Origin: Nitrospina sp.
Lineage (GTDB): Bacteria; Nitrospinota; Nitrospinia; Nitrospinales; Nitrospinaceae
Reading direction: 5' to 3'
Length of the DNA: 39,868 nucleotides
NCBI GenBank assembly: GCA_020430445.1
Contig: JAGQJZ010000018.1
Coordinates: 1 to 39,868 of the forward strand
Numbering within the stretch: the stretch's first letter is position 1; every line of letters begins with the position of its first letter. Shown piece by piece: positions 8,406-17,300 of the stretch. The notes under the pieces are model-generated. The model was not told the origin of the DNA and did not search any database. It saw only the letters and a list, made by a program, of their open reading frames with translations. The position numbers and the translations under genes were made by a program.

Positions 8406-9329
8406 TCAGCGATGATGGGCTTTTGGGGTGACCCCGGCCAGGGCGGTCAGGACTTCGGACTTCAATGCCGCCACGGCGTTTTTCTTCGAGTTGATGCGTG
8501 CCTGCGTCAGGTAGAGGGTGCGGGTGGGGATTGGTTTGGAAAAGCTTCGCAGTAATTGTTTCTCCTGCGGGCTTAGATGGAGCGTGGACAGCCAGGGCAA
8601 CAGGGTGCAGCCAAAATCTTTTCGTACGAGCAGTCTCAGCGATTCCAGATTGCCCGATCTGAAATTGAGATTGCCCGGCAGGTTCGAAGATTTCAAGCGC
8701 AGTTCGCACAGTTTGATCACCTGGTCGCGCAGACAATGGCCTTCTTCCAGAAGCCAGATATCCTCAATACGGATTTTGCGGACCGACACTTTTTTGCTTT
8801 TTAAGAGCGGACTGTCCGGGTTGGCGAAGAGGAGCATTTCCTCTTCATAAAGAGCGTTCTGAACGAATTTTTCCCGCGACTCCCGGGTGGCGATGAGCGC
8901 GGCGTCGATCTGTTCGTTCTCCAACGCTTCGAGGCAGTTTTGCGTTGTGAGTTCGGACACATTCAGGGTCAGGCCGGGATAATGCTCGTTCAGAGACTTC
9001 AGGAACAGCGGAACGAGATAGGGGCACAGGGTGGGGATGACCCCCAGCTCCAGCGCTCCCTGGACGCCGTTCAGGGTTTCGTCGACCATCTCTTTGATGA
9101 TTTTCAGCTCGGAATACCCCCGTTTCGCCTGCTCCAGGACGCGGTGCCCGATTTTCGTCGGGGCAATGGGGCTGCGGGAGCGGTCGAACAGGGTGACGCC
9201 CAATTCCTGCTCCAGCTTCTGGATCTGGGCGCTGAGCGTGGGTTGCGACACGCAGCAGGCCTGCGCGGCCCGGCCAAAATGACCTTCCCTGGCCAGGGCG
9301 AGTGTGTATTCGATTTGAGTCAGAGTCAT
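8406..9329 (-). CDS. oxyR: Hydrogen-peroxide sensor OxyR (LysR family)
   Basis: A 307-residue LysR-type regulator. The N-terminal helix-turn-helix is GRAAQACCVSQPTLSAQIQK. The C-terminal effector domain contains LLEEGHCLRDQVIKLCEL. The two cysteines fall exactly at residues 199 and 208, the numbering of the redox pair that forms the disulfide in E. coli OxyR, so peroxide sensing should be intact. It is divergent from a cytochrome c peroxidase gene 176 bases away, a natural target. A candidate OxyR box lies 15 bases upstream of its own start, consistent with autoregulation. No strong ribosome site is visible before the ATG at 9329. Confidence 0.92.
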   Translation of the reverse strand: MTLTQIEYTLALAREGHFGRAAQACCVSQPTLSAQIQKLEQELGVTLFDRSRSPIAPTKIGHRVLEQAKRGYSELKIIKEMVDETLNGVQGALELGVIPTLCPYLVPLFLKSLNEHYPGLTLNVSELTTQNCLEALENEQIDAALIATRESREKFVQNALYEEEMLLFANPDSPLLKSKKVSVRKIRIEDIWLLEEGHCLRDQVIKLCELRLKSSNLPGNLNFRSGNLESLRLLVRKDFGCTLLPWLSTLHLSPQEKQLLRSFSKPIPTRTLYLTQARINSKKNAVAALKSEVLTALAGVTPKAHHR

Positions 9330-9343
9330 GGCACGCTTTATTG

Positions 9344-9379
9344 ATAGTAGTTTCCTATTGAATTATAGAAATAAATGAT
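9344..9379. promoter_or_regulatory. Candidate OxyR binding site
   Basis: ATAG-N7-CTAT at 9344-9358 matches one full OxyR half-site in spacing. A second ATAG follows at 9365, with TGAT where CTAT would be expected. The gap between half-sites is six bases instead of seven. It sits in the divergent oxyR/peroxidase region, close to oxyR. The first half is good and the second degenerate. Confidence 0.55.
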
Positions 9380-9505
9380 TTTATCAATCAAGAATTGTTT
9401 TGCATAATTATAAAGGAGGCCGGGGTTGTGTCTGTTGTTTCCCGGAGAGACCCGGTTCCGCGATTTTGAATACAAGGGGGACATTCCGAGGGAAGGAGAC
9501 TGAGC

Positions 9506-10567
9506 ATGAAAATAAAATCCTACATCGTTTCGTTTTTGTTTCTGGCAGGTGGTGCGGTCACCCTGCTGTGGCCGGGAAAACCGATTTTGGCTGAAACCGC
9601 TTCCAGCCCAGCTTATGAAGTCGAATTCCCCCTGGGCCTGGATGAGGAGACATTTAAAATTCCGGCGGACAATCCCATGACCCGGGACAAGGTGGAACTG
9701 GGACGGTTGCTGTTTTTTGACAAACGGCTGTCGGCGAACGGCACCATCGCCTGCGCCACCTGTCACATCCCCGCGCTGGCGTTCACCGACGGCCAGCCGG
9801 TTTCGACGGGCATCCACCGGCAGCAGGGAGGTCGCAGCGCCCCGACGGCGATCAACCGGGGTTTCAGTACCGCCCAGTTCTGGGACGGCCGCGCGCCGAC
9901 GCTGGAGGACCAGTCCATCGGGCCCTTTGTCAATCCGGTGGAGCACGGGTTCCCCGATCACGATGAATTGGTGAAAAAGCTGAGCGGCATCGCCGGTTAC
10001 AAGGCGTGGTTCAAAAAAGTTTTCGGAACGGATGTCATCACGCGGGAGTTGGTGGGCAAAGCCATCGCCACCTTCCAGCGGACCCTGATCTCGGGTAACA
10101 GCCCTTTCGACCGGTTCGACTGGGATGGAGACATGAAGGCGATTTCAGATGCCGCGCAGCGGGGCCGCAAATTGTTTTTCGGCAAGGCGCGCTGCAACCT
10201 GTGCCATTTCGGGACCAACTTTTCGGATGAAAAGTTTCACAATATAGGCATCGGCTGGGACAAGGAAGCCGTCGACCTCGGACGTTTTCACGTCTCGGGC
10301 GAAACAAAGGACATGGGCGCTTTTAAAACACCGACCCTGCGGGAAATTTCGCGCACCGCTCCCTATATGCACGATGGGCGGTTCGCCACGCTGCGGGATG
10401 TGGTCGAGCATTACAACAAGGGAGGGATCAAGAATCCGTTTCTCGACAACCAGATCATTCCCCTCAAGCTGACGGAAGAAGAGAAGCGGGATCTGGTGGA
10501 GATGTTGCGCACCCTGAACGGGGAAGGCTGGCAGCATGTCAAGGTTCCCACCGACTTCCCGCAATAA
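9506..10567 (+). CDS. Diheme cytochrome c peroxidase (CcpA/MauG family)
   Basis: A periplasmic enzyme that reduces H2O2 to water using electrons from small c-type cytochromes. The N-terminus is a Sec signal peptide (SFLFLAGGAVTLLWPG, cleavage near PILA-ET). Two heme-binding motifs are present, CATCH at residues 83-87 and CNLCH at 230-234. The family stretches GRSAPTAINRGFSTAQFWDG and FKTPTLREISRTAPYMHDGR are intact, and M288 in the latter is the expected axial ligand of the high-potential heme. Its 353 residues are a normal length. AAGGAG lies eight bases before the ATG. Placement opposite oxyR suggests peroxide induction. Confidence 0.94.
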   Translation: MKIKSYIVSFLFLAGGAVTLLWPGKPILAETASSPAYEVEFPLGLDEETFKIPADNPMTRDKVELGRLLFFDKRLSANGTIACATCHIPALAFTDGQPVSTGIHRQQGGRSAPTAINRGFSTAQFWDGRAPTLEDQSIGPFVNPVEHGFPDHDELVKKLSGIAGYKAWFKKVFGTDVITRELVGKAIATFQRTLISGNSPFDRFDWDGDMKAISDAAQRGRKLFFGKARCNLCHFGTNFSDEKFHNIGIGWDKEAVDLGRFHVSGETKDMGAFKTPTLREISRTAPYMHDGRFATLRDVVEHYNKGGIKNPFLDNQIIPLKLTEEEKRDLVEMLRTLNGEGWQHVKVPTDFPQ

Positions 10568-10589
10568 AGAGTGTTTCCTTGCACATCAG

Positions 10590-10613
10590 AGGGCCGTCCA
10601 GCCGGGCGGCCCT
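10590..10613 (+). terminator. Hairpin after the cytochrome c peroxidase gene
   Basis: AGGGCCG (10590-10596) pairs with CGGCCCT (10607-10613). The T run (TTTTTTTT from about 10628) begins some 15 bases later rather than directly after the stem. It is therefore a weak or imperfect intrinsic terminator. Confidence 0.45.
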
Positions 10614-10714
10614 CATGGTGCGGGCAGGTTTTTTTTAGACGGTGCATTGTTGTTGGGGTTTTGTTGCCTGGACCCGGGATGGGCTCGGGCAATGTCATCG
10701 AAACGATTTCATAA

Positions 10715-11575
10715 TCATTCCCAAGGGGGCATGTGGTCCCACAGCGGGCCGGGGTTGCCGGGAACGCCGTTGCCGTCCCAGGGGTCGACCACCGGGCCGT
10801 GCAGGTAATAACCGCCCGGTCCCCACACTTCAAAATGAAGATGCGGGCCGGTGGAGCGTCCGGCGCTTCCCACCTGGCCGATGATCTGTCCGGCCTTCAC
10901 TTTCTGCCCGGGTTTGACGCGAATGGACCCGCTTTTGAAATGGTCGTACCGCGTGCCGAAAACATTTTTCAATTGCGGGTGCAGGATGACGACGACGTTG
11001 CCGCCGCCAAATACCCAGTAGCACCGTCCGTTTTCAATGCCGCCTGTGCGGCAATAGGGACCTGACGGGGTGGAAACATCCGTGCCGCCTGGCTGGCGGC
11101 AGTCGGGATGGCTTTTCTGGTTCACGCAGCGGTCGAACCGGTTGGGGTTGTCGAACACGAACTGGACGATGCCGTCCGCCGCGGCATAAACGTTGACCCC
11201 CCGGTCCATCTGGTTGAAGGTGACGGAGATGTCCGTGCCTTCGTGTCCCTTGTACGAGGGGCGTCCCCCGTAGGGGGTTTTGCCGTCCTTATCGATATCC
11301 GGGTAACCGATGGAGGAGCAGGTTCTCCCCGGCTTGCAGGCGATGGGCCAGATGAGGCCCTGGGGGTTCCGCGGTGTTTTCTTTCGATGCGCCTTCTTTT
11401 TTCGCGGTGAGTCGCCGTGCAATACCTTTTGCCGGTATTTGGAAGGAATTTTTGTTGGCGAGTCGACCACATGCCAGACGCCTTTCTCGTCTTGCCATTT
11501 GTAGAGTTTGGCCAGGGCCGGAGCGGCGGCTCCGGCGAGGCACAGGACGAGGAATACGGCGAGAGATTTTTTCAT
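10715..11575 (-). CDS. Secreted M23-family (LytM-type) metalloendopeptidase with N-terminal DUF4124
   Basis: A likely cell-wall peptidase that cleaves peptidoglycan cross-links. A Sec signal (KKSLAVFLVLCLAGAAAPAL) is followed by a DUF4124-like segment (LYKWQDEKGVWHVVDSPTKI) and the M23 fold. Zinc ligands are visible as GHEGTD (H111, D115) and HLHFEV (H245, H247). The insert between the two motifs is unusually long and holds four cysteines (DRCVNQ, PDCRQP, PYCRTG, GRCYWV) that could form disulfides. I start at the ATG at 11575, because a TTG six bases upstream only extends it by two codons. No good ribosome site is visible; it may be coupled to the gene 37 bases upstream. Confidence 0.9.
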   Translation of the reverse strand: MKKSLAVFLVLCLAGAAAPALAKLYKWQDEKGVWHVVDSPTKIPSKYRQKVLHGDSPRKKKAHRKKTPRNPQGLIWPIACKPGRTCSSIGYPDIDKDGKTPYGGRPSYKGHEGTDISVTFNQMDRGVNVYAAADGIVQFVFDNPNRFDRCVNQKSHPDCRQPGGTDVSTPSGPYCRTGGIENGRCYWVFGGGNVVVILHPQLKNVFGTRYDHFKSGSIRVKPGQKVKAGQIIGQVGSAGRSTGPHLHFEVWGPGGYYLHGPVVDPWDGNGVPGNPGPLWDHMPPWE

Positions 11576-11612
11576 GTTCAAAATAAAAGTGGTGGATGGG
11601 ACCCGCCTCTGG

Positions 11613-12512
11613 TCAGGGAGGGGGCAGGGTGTTTTGCTGCATCTGGTTTTGTTGCATCTGCATCATCATGTCCATCTGCTGCAGGCCCTGCTCCATTTGA
11701 TTCCAGGCGTTGAAATAGGAATAGATCGTTCCGGGGATGGAAATGAAAAAAAGGACGACGAGGATTTGCACCAGAACCCGCCAGAGGCCGAACCCGTCGT
11801 AGGCGCGGGCGCTTCTCCACAACCCCACCGACACGATGAACTGATAGACGTACATGATCAAGGTCAGAATGATGATGGACCGGAAATTGCCGCGCATCAT
11901 TTCGATCATCTCCTCGCGCGAAGGATTCCGCGTCATCATGTTTTCCATGGTGGGAGCGAATAGGAATGTCTGGAACAGGAACCAGATCGCCATGGGAATG
12001 GCGACTCCGAAAACCCAGAAGGTCATCCAAAGGGGGTATTCTCCGTTCCACAGCGTTTTGAGGAAATTGCCGGAGCCGGTGGAGCTGCTCTGCGGAGTTG
12101 TGACCGGTTCCGCTTTTTTCCGGTTGCCCCCCGTCTTGCTTTCCCAGTATTTGTCGAAAATGACTTCGCATTTTTGGCACGATGCACCGCGATCCTGTTC
12201 GAATCCGCATTTTGGGCAGAACACCCGTTCGCTGGAATAAAATTCCTGCAGACTCATTTTGCGGGGCTTCGGCGGGGAGGCCGCAGGCGAGGCCGGGGCG
12301 GCGGTAGCGGACGGGGTCGGTGTCGCGGCTGTCGTTCTTGTTTTGAACAGGGTGCCAAGTTGCTTGTGCGTGCCGATAGGAATCCAGTTGCGGCCATCGG
12401 CAGAAATTTCGTCTGCGGCAGAGAGCATCCTGGATTTGATCGCGGGGACGACTTCGTTCTTCTCCATTCGAAAGGGCTTCTGGCCCGTTTGCCTGATATA
12501 AAGACCGCCCAT
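11613..12512 (-). CDS. Membrane protein with GYF_2-like N-terminus and zinc ribbon
   Basis: A 299-residue protein of unknown function. Residues 1-56 (LYIRQTGQKPFRMEKNEVVP...WIPIGTH) resemble a GYF_2/DUF4339-type domain. A low-complexity Pro/Ala linker follows, then a zinc ribbon with C99, C102, C112 and C115 (FCPKCGFEQDRGASCQKCEV). Three hydrophobic segments lie near residues 161-185, 211-232 and 242-264. The tail is very Met/Gln rich (MDMMMQMQQNQMQQN). GGGAGG precedes the ATG. It is probably co-transcribed with the M23 peptidase. No family function can be assigned. Confidence 0.72.
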   Translation of the reverse strand: MGGLYIRQTGQKPFRMEKNEVVPAIKSRMLSAADEISADGRNWIPIGTHKQLGTLFKTRTTAATPTPSATAAPASPAASPPKPRKMSLQEFYSSERVFCPKCGFEQDRGASCQKCEVIFDKYWESKTGGNRKKAEPVTTPQSSSTGSGNFLKTLWNGEYPLWMTFWVFGVAIPMAIWFLFQTFLFAPTMENMMTRNPSREEMIEMMRGNFRSIIILTLIMYVYQFIVSVGLWRSARAYDGFGLWRVLVQILVVLFFISIPGTIYSYFNAWNQMEQGLQQMDMMMQMQQNQMQQNTLPPP

Positions 12513-12754
12513 GATATGGCCTCCCGTTTAAACGGATATTCTTTTAAGGTGACGCGCGTTGAAGACGCTTGCTTTTCCCATTGGCGGACCGCTTTTTCGA
12601 AAGTGGGCTCGTCCGGGGCGGCGGCCGGCGACACGCGGTTTGCGAAAACATAAAGCCCCGGCGAATATTGAAAACAGAATAAGACCGTTTGGCAGTGGTG
12701 AACAGCTTTCTTTTTCCGGGTGATGCAAAGATCTCAGCGGCAAGGGGGAGAGCG

Positions 12755-14824
12755 TTATTTCAGATATCTGGAAAGGGTTTCATTCAGAAGTTGAATCTGA
12801 ACGGGTTTCGTGAGGTAGTTGTCGAACCGGGCTCTTTTTATTTTTTCGATATCATCCTTCATGGCCTGCGCGGTCAGGGCGATTATGGGCGTGTCCCGGG
12901 TCACCGGATTTTTTTTGAATTCAGCCGCTGCCGAGTAGCCGTTCATTCCCGGCAGCAGAATATCCAGCAGAACCAGATCCGGTTTGAGTTTTTGGGCCAG
13001 TTCGAGGCCTTCTTCGGCGGTCGTCGCCGTGTACAGATCGATCCATTCAAAATCAGCCAGACAGGCCGTAATCAGGGCGCGGTTTATGGGTTCGTCCTCG
13101 ATGTACATCACGGTTTTTCTAGACGTGGCCGGCAGCTCTGTGTGGGTGTTTTTCGCCGGGGCGGGGTCTGGGTTCCCGATTTTGTTTTCGCCCAGAGGCA
13201 GTTCGATGAAAAAACAGCTTCCCTTGTCCGGAACACTGGTGAAGCTGATCGATCCCTTCATCAGGTTCATCAGGCGGCGGCAGATGGTCAGGCCGATTCC
13301 GGTTCCCTGAATGTCGGAATACTCCCATTTCAATCTTTGAAACGGCTCGAAGACCTTGTTCTGGTCTTCCAGCGGAATTCCGACCCCCGTGTCCTCGATT
13401 TCAAGAACAGCGGTATTTTCCGGAGTGGTTCTCAAACGGACCTCGACCGTTCCACCTTTTCGGTTGTATTTGAGAGCGTTGTTGAGGAGGTTCAGAACCA
13501 CCTGCCTCAGTTTCACATCGTCCGCCCTGACGTGAACCGGATCCATTCCCCGGGTTGAATTCGTGACGGTGACCTCGTAGCGGTTTGCTTCCGGTTCAAT
13601 ATTCATGACCAGTTCCTGGAGGGTCAGGATCATGTCAACATCGGTGATTTTAAGCTGGATCGTGTCCGATTCGATGCGGGACAGGTCCAAAATCTCTGTG
13701 ATGAGGGACAGCAGGTGCCTTCCGGAATTCAGGATATTTTTAGCGAAGCCGATCAGTTTTTCCTTTGGGGTTCTCAGTCCCCCTTCAACGATCAACTCGC
13801 TGAAGCCGATGATGGCGTTCAATGGAGTGCGGAGTTCATGGCTCACACGGGAGAGAAATTGCGTCTTGGCTTCATTGGCGAACTCGGCTTCTTTTTTGGC
13901 CTGCTCAAGCACCTTGGTTCTTTCATAAACCAGTGTCTCAAGTTCGTCCTTTCTCTTTTCCATCAATTCTTCGGTTTTTTTCCTTTCGGTGAAATCGCGG
14001 GCGATGCAAAGCGTGCCCAGGAACTTTTTCATCGAACCCTTTTTCATGACCAGGTCGTTTCTCACGTTCCAGATGCCATGGGAATCGACCAGGAAGAACA
14101 TTTCATCGATGAACTCGGAAATCGGGTTGTCTCCATTGACCCTGAACACCACTTCCGCATTGGTGGTGGCGCGGGGGCCGATGCGCTTGGTGAGCAGGTC
14201 CTCCAGGGGAAACGACGTCCTTTCCTCATTCAGGATGGTTGTGAAATGCTTGCCGATCAACTCCTCCGGTTGATAGCCCAGAACCTTGACCGCGGAATTG
14301 ATGAATTCTATGGTCCCGTCCGGGTTCACCTGGAACACGATGTCGGATATGGTTTCGATGATTGTCCGGTAACGTTCTTCGCTTTTGAACAACTGGAGGT
14401 AACCGGAATCGATGATGTCGAGGTCGACGCGGCACCGGGAAGAAATGGTCTGCAAAAACTGTTTGACGATCCGCGTGTTTGAATTGAGGAAGCGGTCGAA
14501 CACCACATGGTCGAGTTCGAACAGGACCGTGTCTTCCATCACCCGGGCTCCGGCCGACCTGGGTTTCGATTCGATCATCGCCATTTCGCCAAAATAGTCG
14601 CCCGGACCCCGCACGGCGATCTGCTTGTTCTGCTTGAAAATTTCAATGGAGCCGGCCAGGATGATGTACATCGTATCGCCGGTGTCCCCTTCATTGAAAA
14701 TCAGGTCGTCTTTTTTTAATTCCAGCCGTCGCCCTTCCGCATGGAATTCTTCCAGTTGCTGCTGGGTGAAATACTGCATGAACGGAACATTTCTTATGAT
14801 TTCTTTTTCTTCTTCGAAAGTCAT
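12755..14824 (-). CDS. Hybrid sensor histidine kinase with N-terminal cyclic-nucleotide-binding domain
   Basis: A 689-residue cytoplasmic phosphorelay kinase. Domains in order: a cNMP-binding domain (about 1-130, with the phosphate-binding cassette FGEMAMIESKPRSAGARV), a PAS domain (about 150-275), a coiled linker, HisKA with SHELRTPLNAIIGFSE and phospho-acceptor H329, HATPase (NNALKYNRK, DTGVGIP, GTGIGL) and a receiver domain whose phospho-acceptor is D621 (LVLLDILLPGMNG), with the conserved Lys in YLTKPV. The Glu and Arg of the cassette are present, so cAMP or cGMP binding is plausible. The gene begins 48 bases after the adenylate cyclase gene on the same strand, so the kinase is a likely receiver of that cyclase's cAMP. 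No output domain follows the receiver, so a partner phosphotransfer protein must lie elsewhere. Confidence 0.93.
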   Translation of the reverse strand: MTFEEEKEIIRNVPFMQYFTQQQLEEFHAEGRRLELKKDDLIFNEGDTGDTMYIILAGSIEIFKQNKQIAVRGPGDYFGEMAMIESKPRSAGARVMEDTVLFELDHVVFDRFLNSNTRIVKQFLQTISSRCRVDLDIIDSGYLQLFKSEERYRTIIETISDIVFQVNPDGTIEFINSAVKVLGYQPEELIGKHFTTILNEERTSFPLEDLLTKRIGPRATTNAEVVFRVNGDNPISEFIDEMFFLVDSHGIWNVRNDLVMKKGSMKKFLGTLCIARDFTERKKTEELMEKRKDELETLVYERTKVLEQAKKEAEFANEAKTQFLSRVSHELRTPLNAIIGFSELIVEGGLRTPKEKLIGFAKNILNSGRHLLSLITEILDLSRIESDTIQLKITDVDMILTLQELVMNIEPEANRYEVTVTNSTRGMDPVHVRADDVKLRQVVLNLLNNALKYNRKGGTVEVRLRTTPENTAVLEIEDTGVGIPLEDQNKVFEPFQRLKWEYSDIQGTGIGLTICRRLMNLMKGSISFTSVPDKGSCFFIELPLGENKIGNPDPAPAKNTHTELPATSRKTVMYIEDEPINRALITACLADFEWIDLYTATTAEEGLELAQKLKPDLVLLDILLPGMNGYSAAAEFKKNPVTRDTPIIALTAQAMKDDIEKIKRARFDNYLTKPVQIQLLNETLSRYLK

Positions 14825-14872
14825 GTGAAGTTCCTGGAACTGTTTCGCAGCCGTAGATCGAATTCCTGAGGC

Positions 14873-17149
14873 TTATTTGGAAGACAGGGTGTAGACACCT
14901 TCCCAGTTTTCGGGGGGAGATTGCCTAAGCTCCTGGCACCGCTTCAGTAATACTCTGGAGGGACCGTCATCCGGATTCAACTCAATGCAACGTTCAAAAG
15001 CCTGGATGGCTTGAGACCAATCGCCTTTTTTATAAGACTGAAGTCCCTGTTGGTAAATTTCAATCAAATTCTTTTCCCGCTCGGGCAACTTGCCCTTTAA
15101 GCTCATTAATTCAAAAATTTTGACTGAACCTTTTCGCCCCACCACCTGGATGACGTCCATCTCCCGTGCTTCAATCGCGTCCCTGGCCTGATTGTAAGTC
15201 GATTCGCTGATCATGGAAAAGGTACCATAAAACTTGTTGGCCCCTTCCAGCCGCGCGGCCAGGTTGACCGCATCTCCGTTCATACCATAATTCATGCGGG
15301 TGCGGGAACCCAGATTGCCCACGACCATCATTCCAGTATTGATTCCGATTCGCATTTTAAGTTCCGGCAGTCCCCGCTCTTTCCATTGCCCGCGAAGCGC
15401 CGCCAGCTTTTCCTGCATTTCAAGAGCCACCCGGCAGGCTTTTTCCGCGTGGTTCTCAAAATAGACCGGCGCGCCAAAGAAGGCCTTGATGGCGTCGCCA
15501 TCGTACTTGTCGAGGGTGCCTTCGTGCTTCAATAATATGTCCGTCATCTCACCGAGGTATTCGTTGAGCAGGGAGACCTGGTCTTCCGCCGTCATTTTTT
15601 CCGAGAAGGTGGTGAAGCCCGCCAGATCGGTAAAATAGGCGGTCAGTTCCTTTTGCTCTCCGCCCAGTTTCAGGTTGTCCGGGCTGGCGATCAGGCGGTC
15701 GATGACCTCGGGCGAAACGTATTGATTGAAGACGTTGCGTATCAGACGCTTTTGCCGCTGCTCGCCCAGATAACGGTTGGCCAGAATAAACGAGAGAATT
15801 CCCAGGCTCTGCAATGCGGGAAGCGAGCCAAACAGGAAGAACCGTTCGTTGATGAAAAACCACTGCACCAGGCTGAAGTAGCCCAAATTCGCCGCCGCCC
15901 AGATTCCCAGGCACCCCAGGGGATGAAACCGAGAGAACGCAGCCGTCAGGATCATTCCCCAGAAAGCCAGGATCACAGGTTCGGCCAGGTCGAGCCAGGC
16001 GGGCCGGAACAGGGAGGTGCCGTGCAGGATATTGTCGATGATGGTGGCGTGAATCTCCACGCCGGGGAACACCGGGTCGAACGGCGTCATGCGGATGTCC
16101 TTCAAGGCCGTGGCTGTCGCGCCGACGAGGACGATTTTGTCCCGGACCTGCTTCGGGTCCAGCCCGGAATTTTCCGGCGAGTACACATCGGCGAGAGAGA
16201 GATAGGGAAAGCTGCCCTGCGGCCCGAGGAAATTGATCAGGATTTCACCTTGAGCGTTGGTCGGAATGACCACCGGCTCCCTGGAATCGATCAGCACCTT
16301 GTCCACGCCCAAAGGATTGATCTTGAAGAGGAGAGTGCCTTTCAGAAACTTCTCCAGGGCCTTGGCCGCAAGGGAAGGGAAGAAAAAATACCGGTCCGAT
16401 CCGGCATCGTGGTAACGGACGAGAAGCGGTTGCCGCCGGAGGGTTCCATCCTCTTCCACATCAAAACTGAAAAACCCCGCATGCCGCGTGGCCTCGGACA
16501 ATACCTTGAGGTTCGATTCCACCGCAAAGGCCTGCAAAAGGTCCAGGCCGCCGAGGTCGATCGACTTGTCGGACTTGACGAACCCGCGAAACCGGGCCGG
16601 CCGTATATTCTGGAATTGCAGGTCGAGTTCCTGCCGGGACAGGTGATTGAGGCCGGCGGGAGTGAAATGAAAAAAATAGCCCAGCACCACGGCCCGGGAC
16701 TGCCGGATGGAGTCGGCGAGTATGCGGTCGCGGTCCGCGGCTTCCAGAGAATTCTCCACCAGAGACAAAACGGCCGGGTCCCGGACTCCCTGATCGTTCA
16801 ATTCGTTTTTGAGGTCGAGCAGCCCTTCCCTCCCCCCGCTTTCGTCCTCCGAGGAGAAGACCATGTCGAACGCGATCACCCGCGCGCCCATGGCGGAAAG
16901 GTTGTCAACGATGCGGGCGAACACATTCCGGGGCCAGGGCCACCGGCCCAGTTGGTCCAGGCTTTTCTCGTCAACGGCGGCGATGACCACCTCGGGGCCC
17001 GCGGGTTCCGGGCCGCGCCAGCGAAACTGGGTTTTCTGGTAGAGGAGTTCGAGGTCTCCCAGCATTCCGGGTGGGCTGAACCAGATGAACAAGGCGACCA
17101 GGGTGACCCCGGCGCCTGCCAGATAATTTCTGCGGCCCTGTGATTTCAT
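14873..17149 (-). CDS. CHASE2-domain adenylate/guanylate cyclase with C-terminal TPR
   Basis: A 758-residue membrane-bound class III nucleotide cyclase. An N-terminal membrane segment (VTLVALFIWF) precedes a large extracytoplasmic CHASE2 sensor (about 30-370; VVIAAVDEKSLDQLGRWPWP near its start, IVLVGATATALKDIRMTPFD near its end). Three transmembrane helices follow and then the cyclase domain. Metal ligands are D508 (FTDLAGFT) and D552 (DKYDGDAIKAFFG); GDAVNLAARLEG holds the catalytic Asn/Arg. The C-terminus (about 690-758; YQQGLQSYKKGDWSQAIQAF, ELNPDDG) is a TPR-like repeat. The ATG is preceded by AGGA at unusually short spacing. It heads an operon with the cNMP-binding kinase and is divergent from the cNMP-binding GGDEF-EAL gene. 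Confidence 0.94.
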   Translation of the reverse strand: MKSQGRRNYLAGAGVTLVALFIWFSPPGMLGDLELLYQKTQFRWRGPEPAGPEVVIAAVDEKSLDQLGRWPWPRNVFARIVDNLSAMGARVIAFDMVFSSEDESGGREGLLDLKNELNDQGVRDPAVLSLVENSLEAADRDRILADSIRQSRAVVLGYFFHFTPAGLNHLSRQELDLQFQNIRPARFRGFVKSDKSIDLGGLDLLQAFAVESNLKVLSEATRHAGFFSFDVEEDGTLRRQPLLVRYHDAGSDRYFFFPSLAAKALEKFLKGTLLFKINPLGVDKVLIDSREPVVIPTNAQGEILINFLGPQGSFPYLSLADVYSPENSGLDPKQVRDKIVLVGATATALKDIRMTPFDPVFPGVEIHATIIDNILHGTSLFRPAWLDLAEPVILAFWGMILTAAFSRFHPLGCLGIWAAANLGYFSLVQWFFINERFFLFGSLPALQSLGILSFILANRYLGEQRQKRLIRNVFNQYVSPEVIDRLIASPDNLKLGGEQKELTAYFTDLAGFTTFSEKMTAEDQVSLLNEYLGEMTDILLKHEGTLDKYDGDAIKAFFGAPVYFENHAEKACRVALEMQEKLAALRGQWKERGLPELKMRIGINTGMMVVGNLGSRTRMNYGMNGDAVNLAARLEGANKFYGTFSMISESTYNQARDAIEAREMDVIQVVGRKGSVKIFELMSLKGKLPEREKNLIEIYQQGLQSYKKGDWSQAIQAFERCIELNPDDGPSRVLLKRCQELRQSPPENWEGVYTLSSK

Positions 17150-17231
17150 TCCTGTACGATGGCCTTGAAAACCAGTGGATTGAGGTCAAAGTTCCGCGGT
17201 GGCCCCGCCTTAAAAGGGGGTTGCATCCCGC

Positions 17232-17248
17232 AGTTTAAGGCTTAAACT
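17232..17248. promoter_or_regulatory. 17-bp perfect palindrome in the divergent cyclase / GGDEF-EAL intergenic region
   Basis: AGTTTAAG-G-CTTAAACT has 8-bp arms around one central base. It lies 83 bases upstream of the cyclase ATG and 52 bases upstream of the GGDEF-EAL ATG, where an operator controlling both genes would be expected. The regulator is unknown; the arms do not match the CRP consensus. Confidence 0.5.
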
Positions 17249-17300
17249 AGCATAAATCATTGGACTTATTATAACCACTCGGACCGGAATTAAAACGGAT

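Noticed and set aside
12528-12743. Minus-strand open frame of 71 codons between the zinc-ribbon gene and the hybrid kinase
   Set aside because: No ribosome site, no recognisable domain and an irregular composition. The region reads better as a 242-base spacer.
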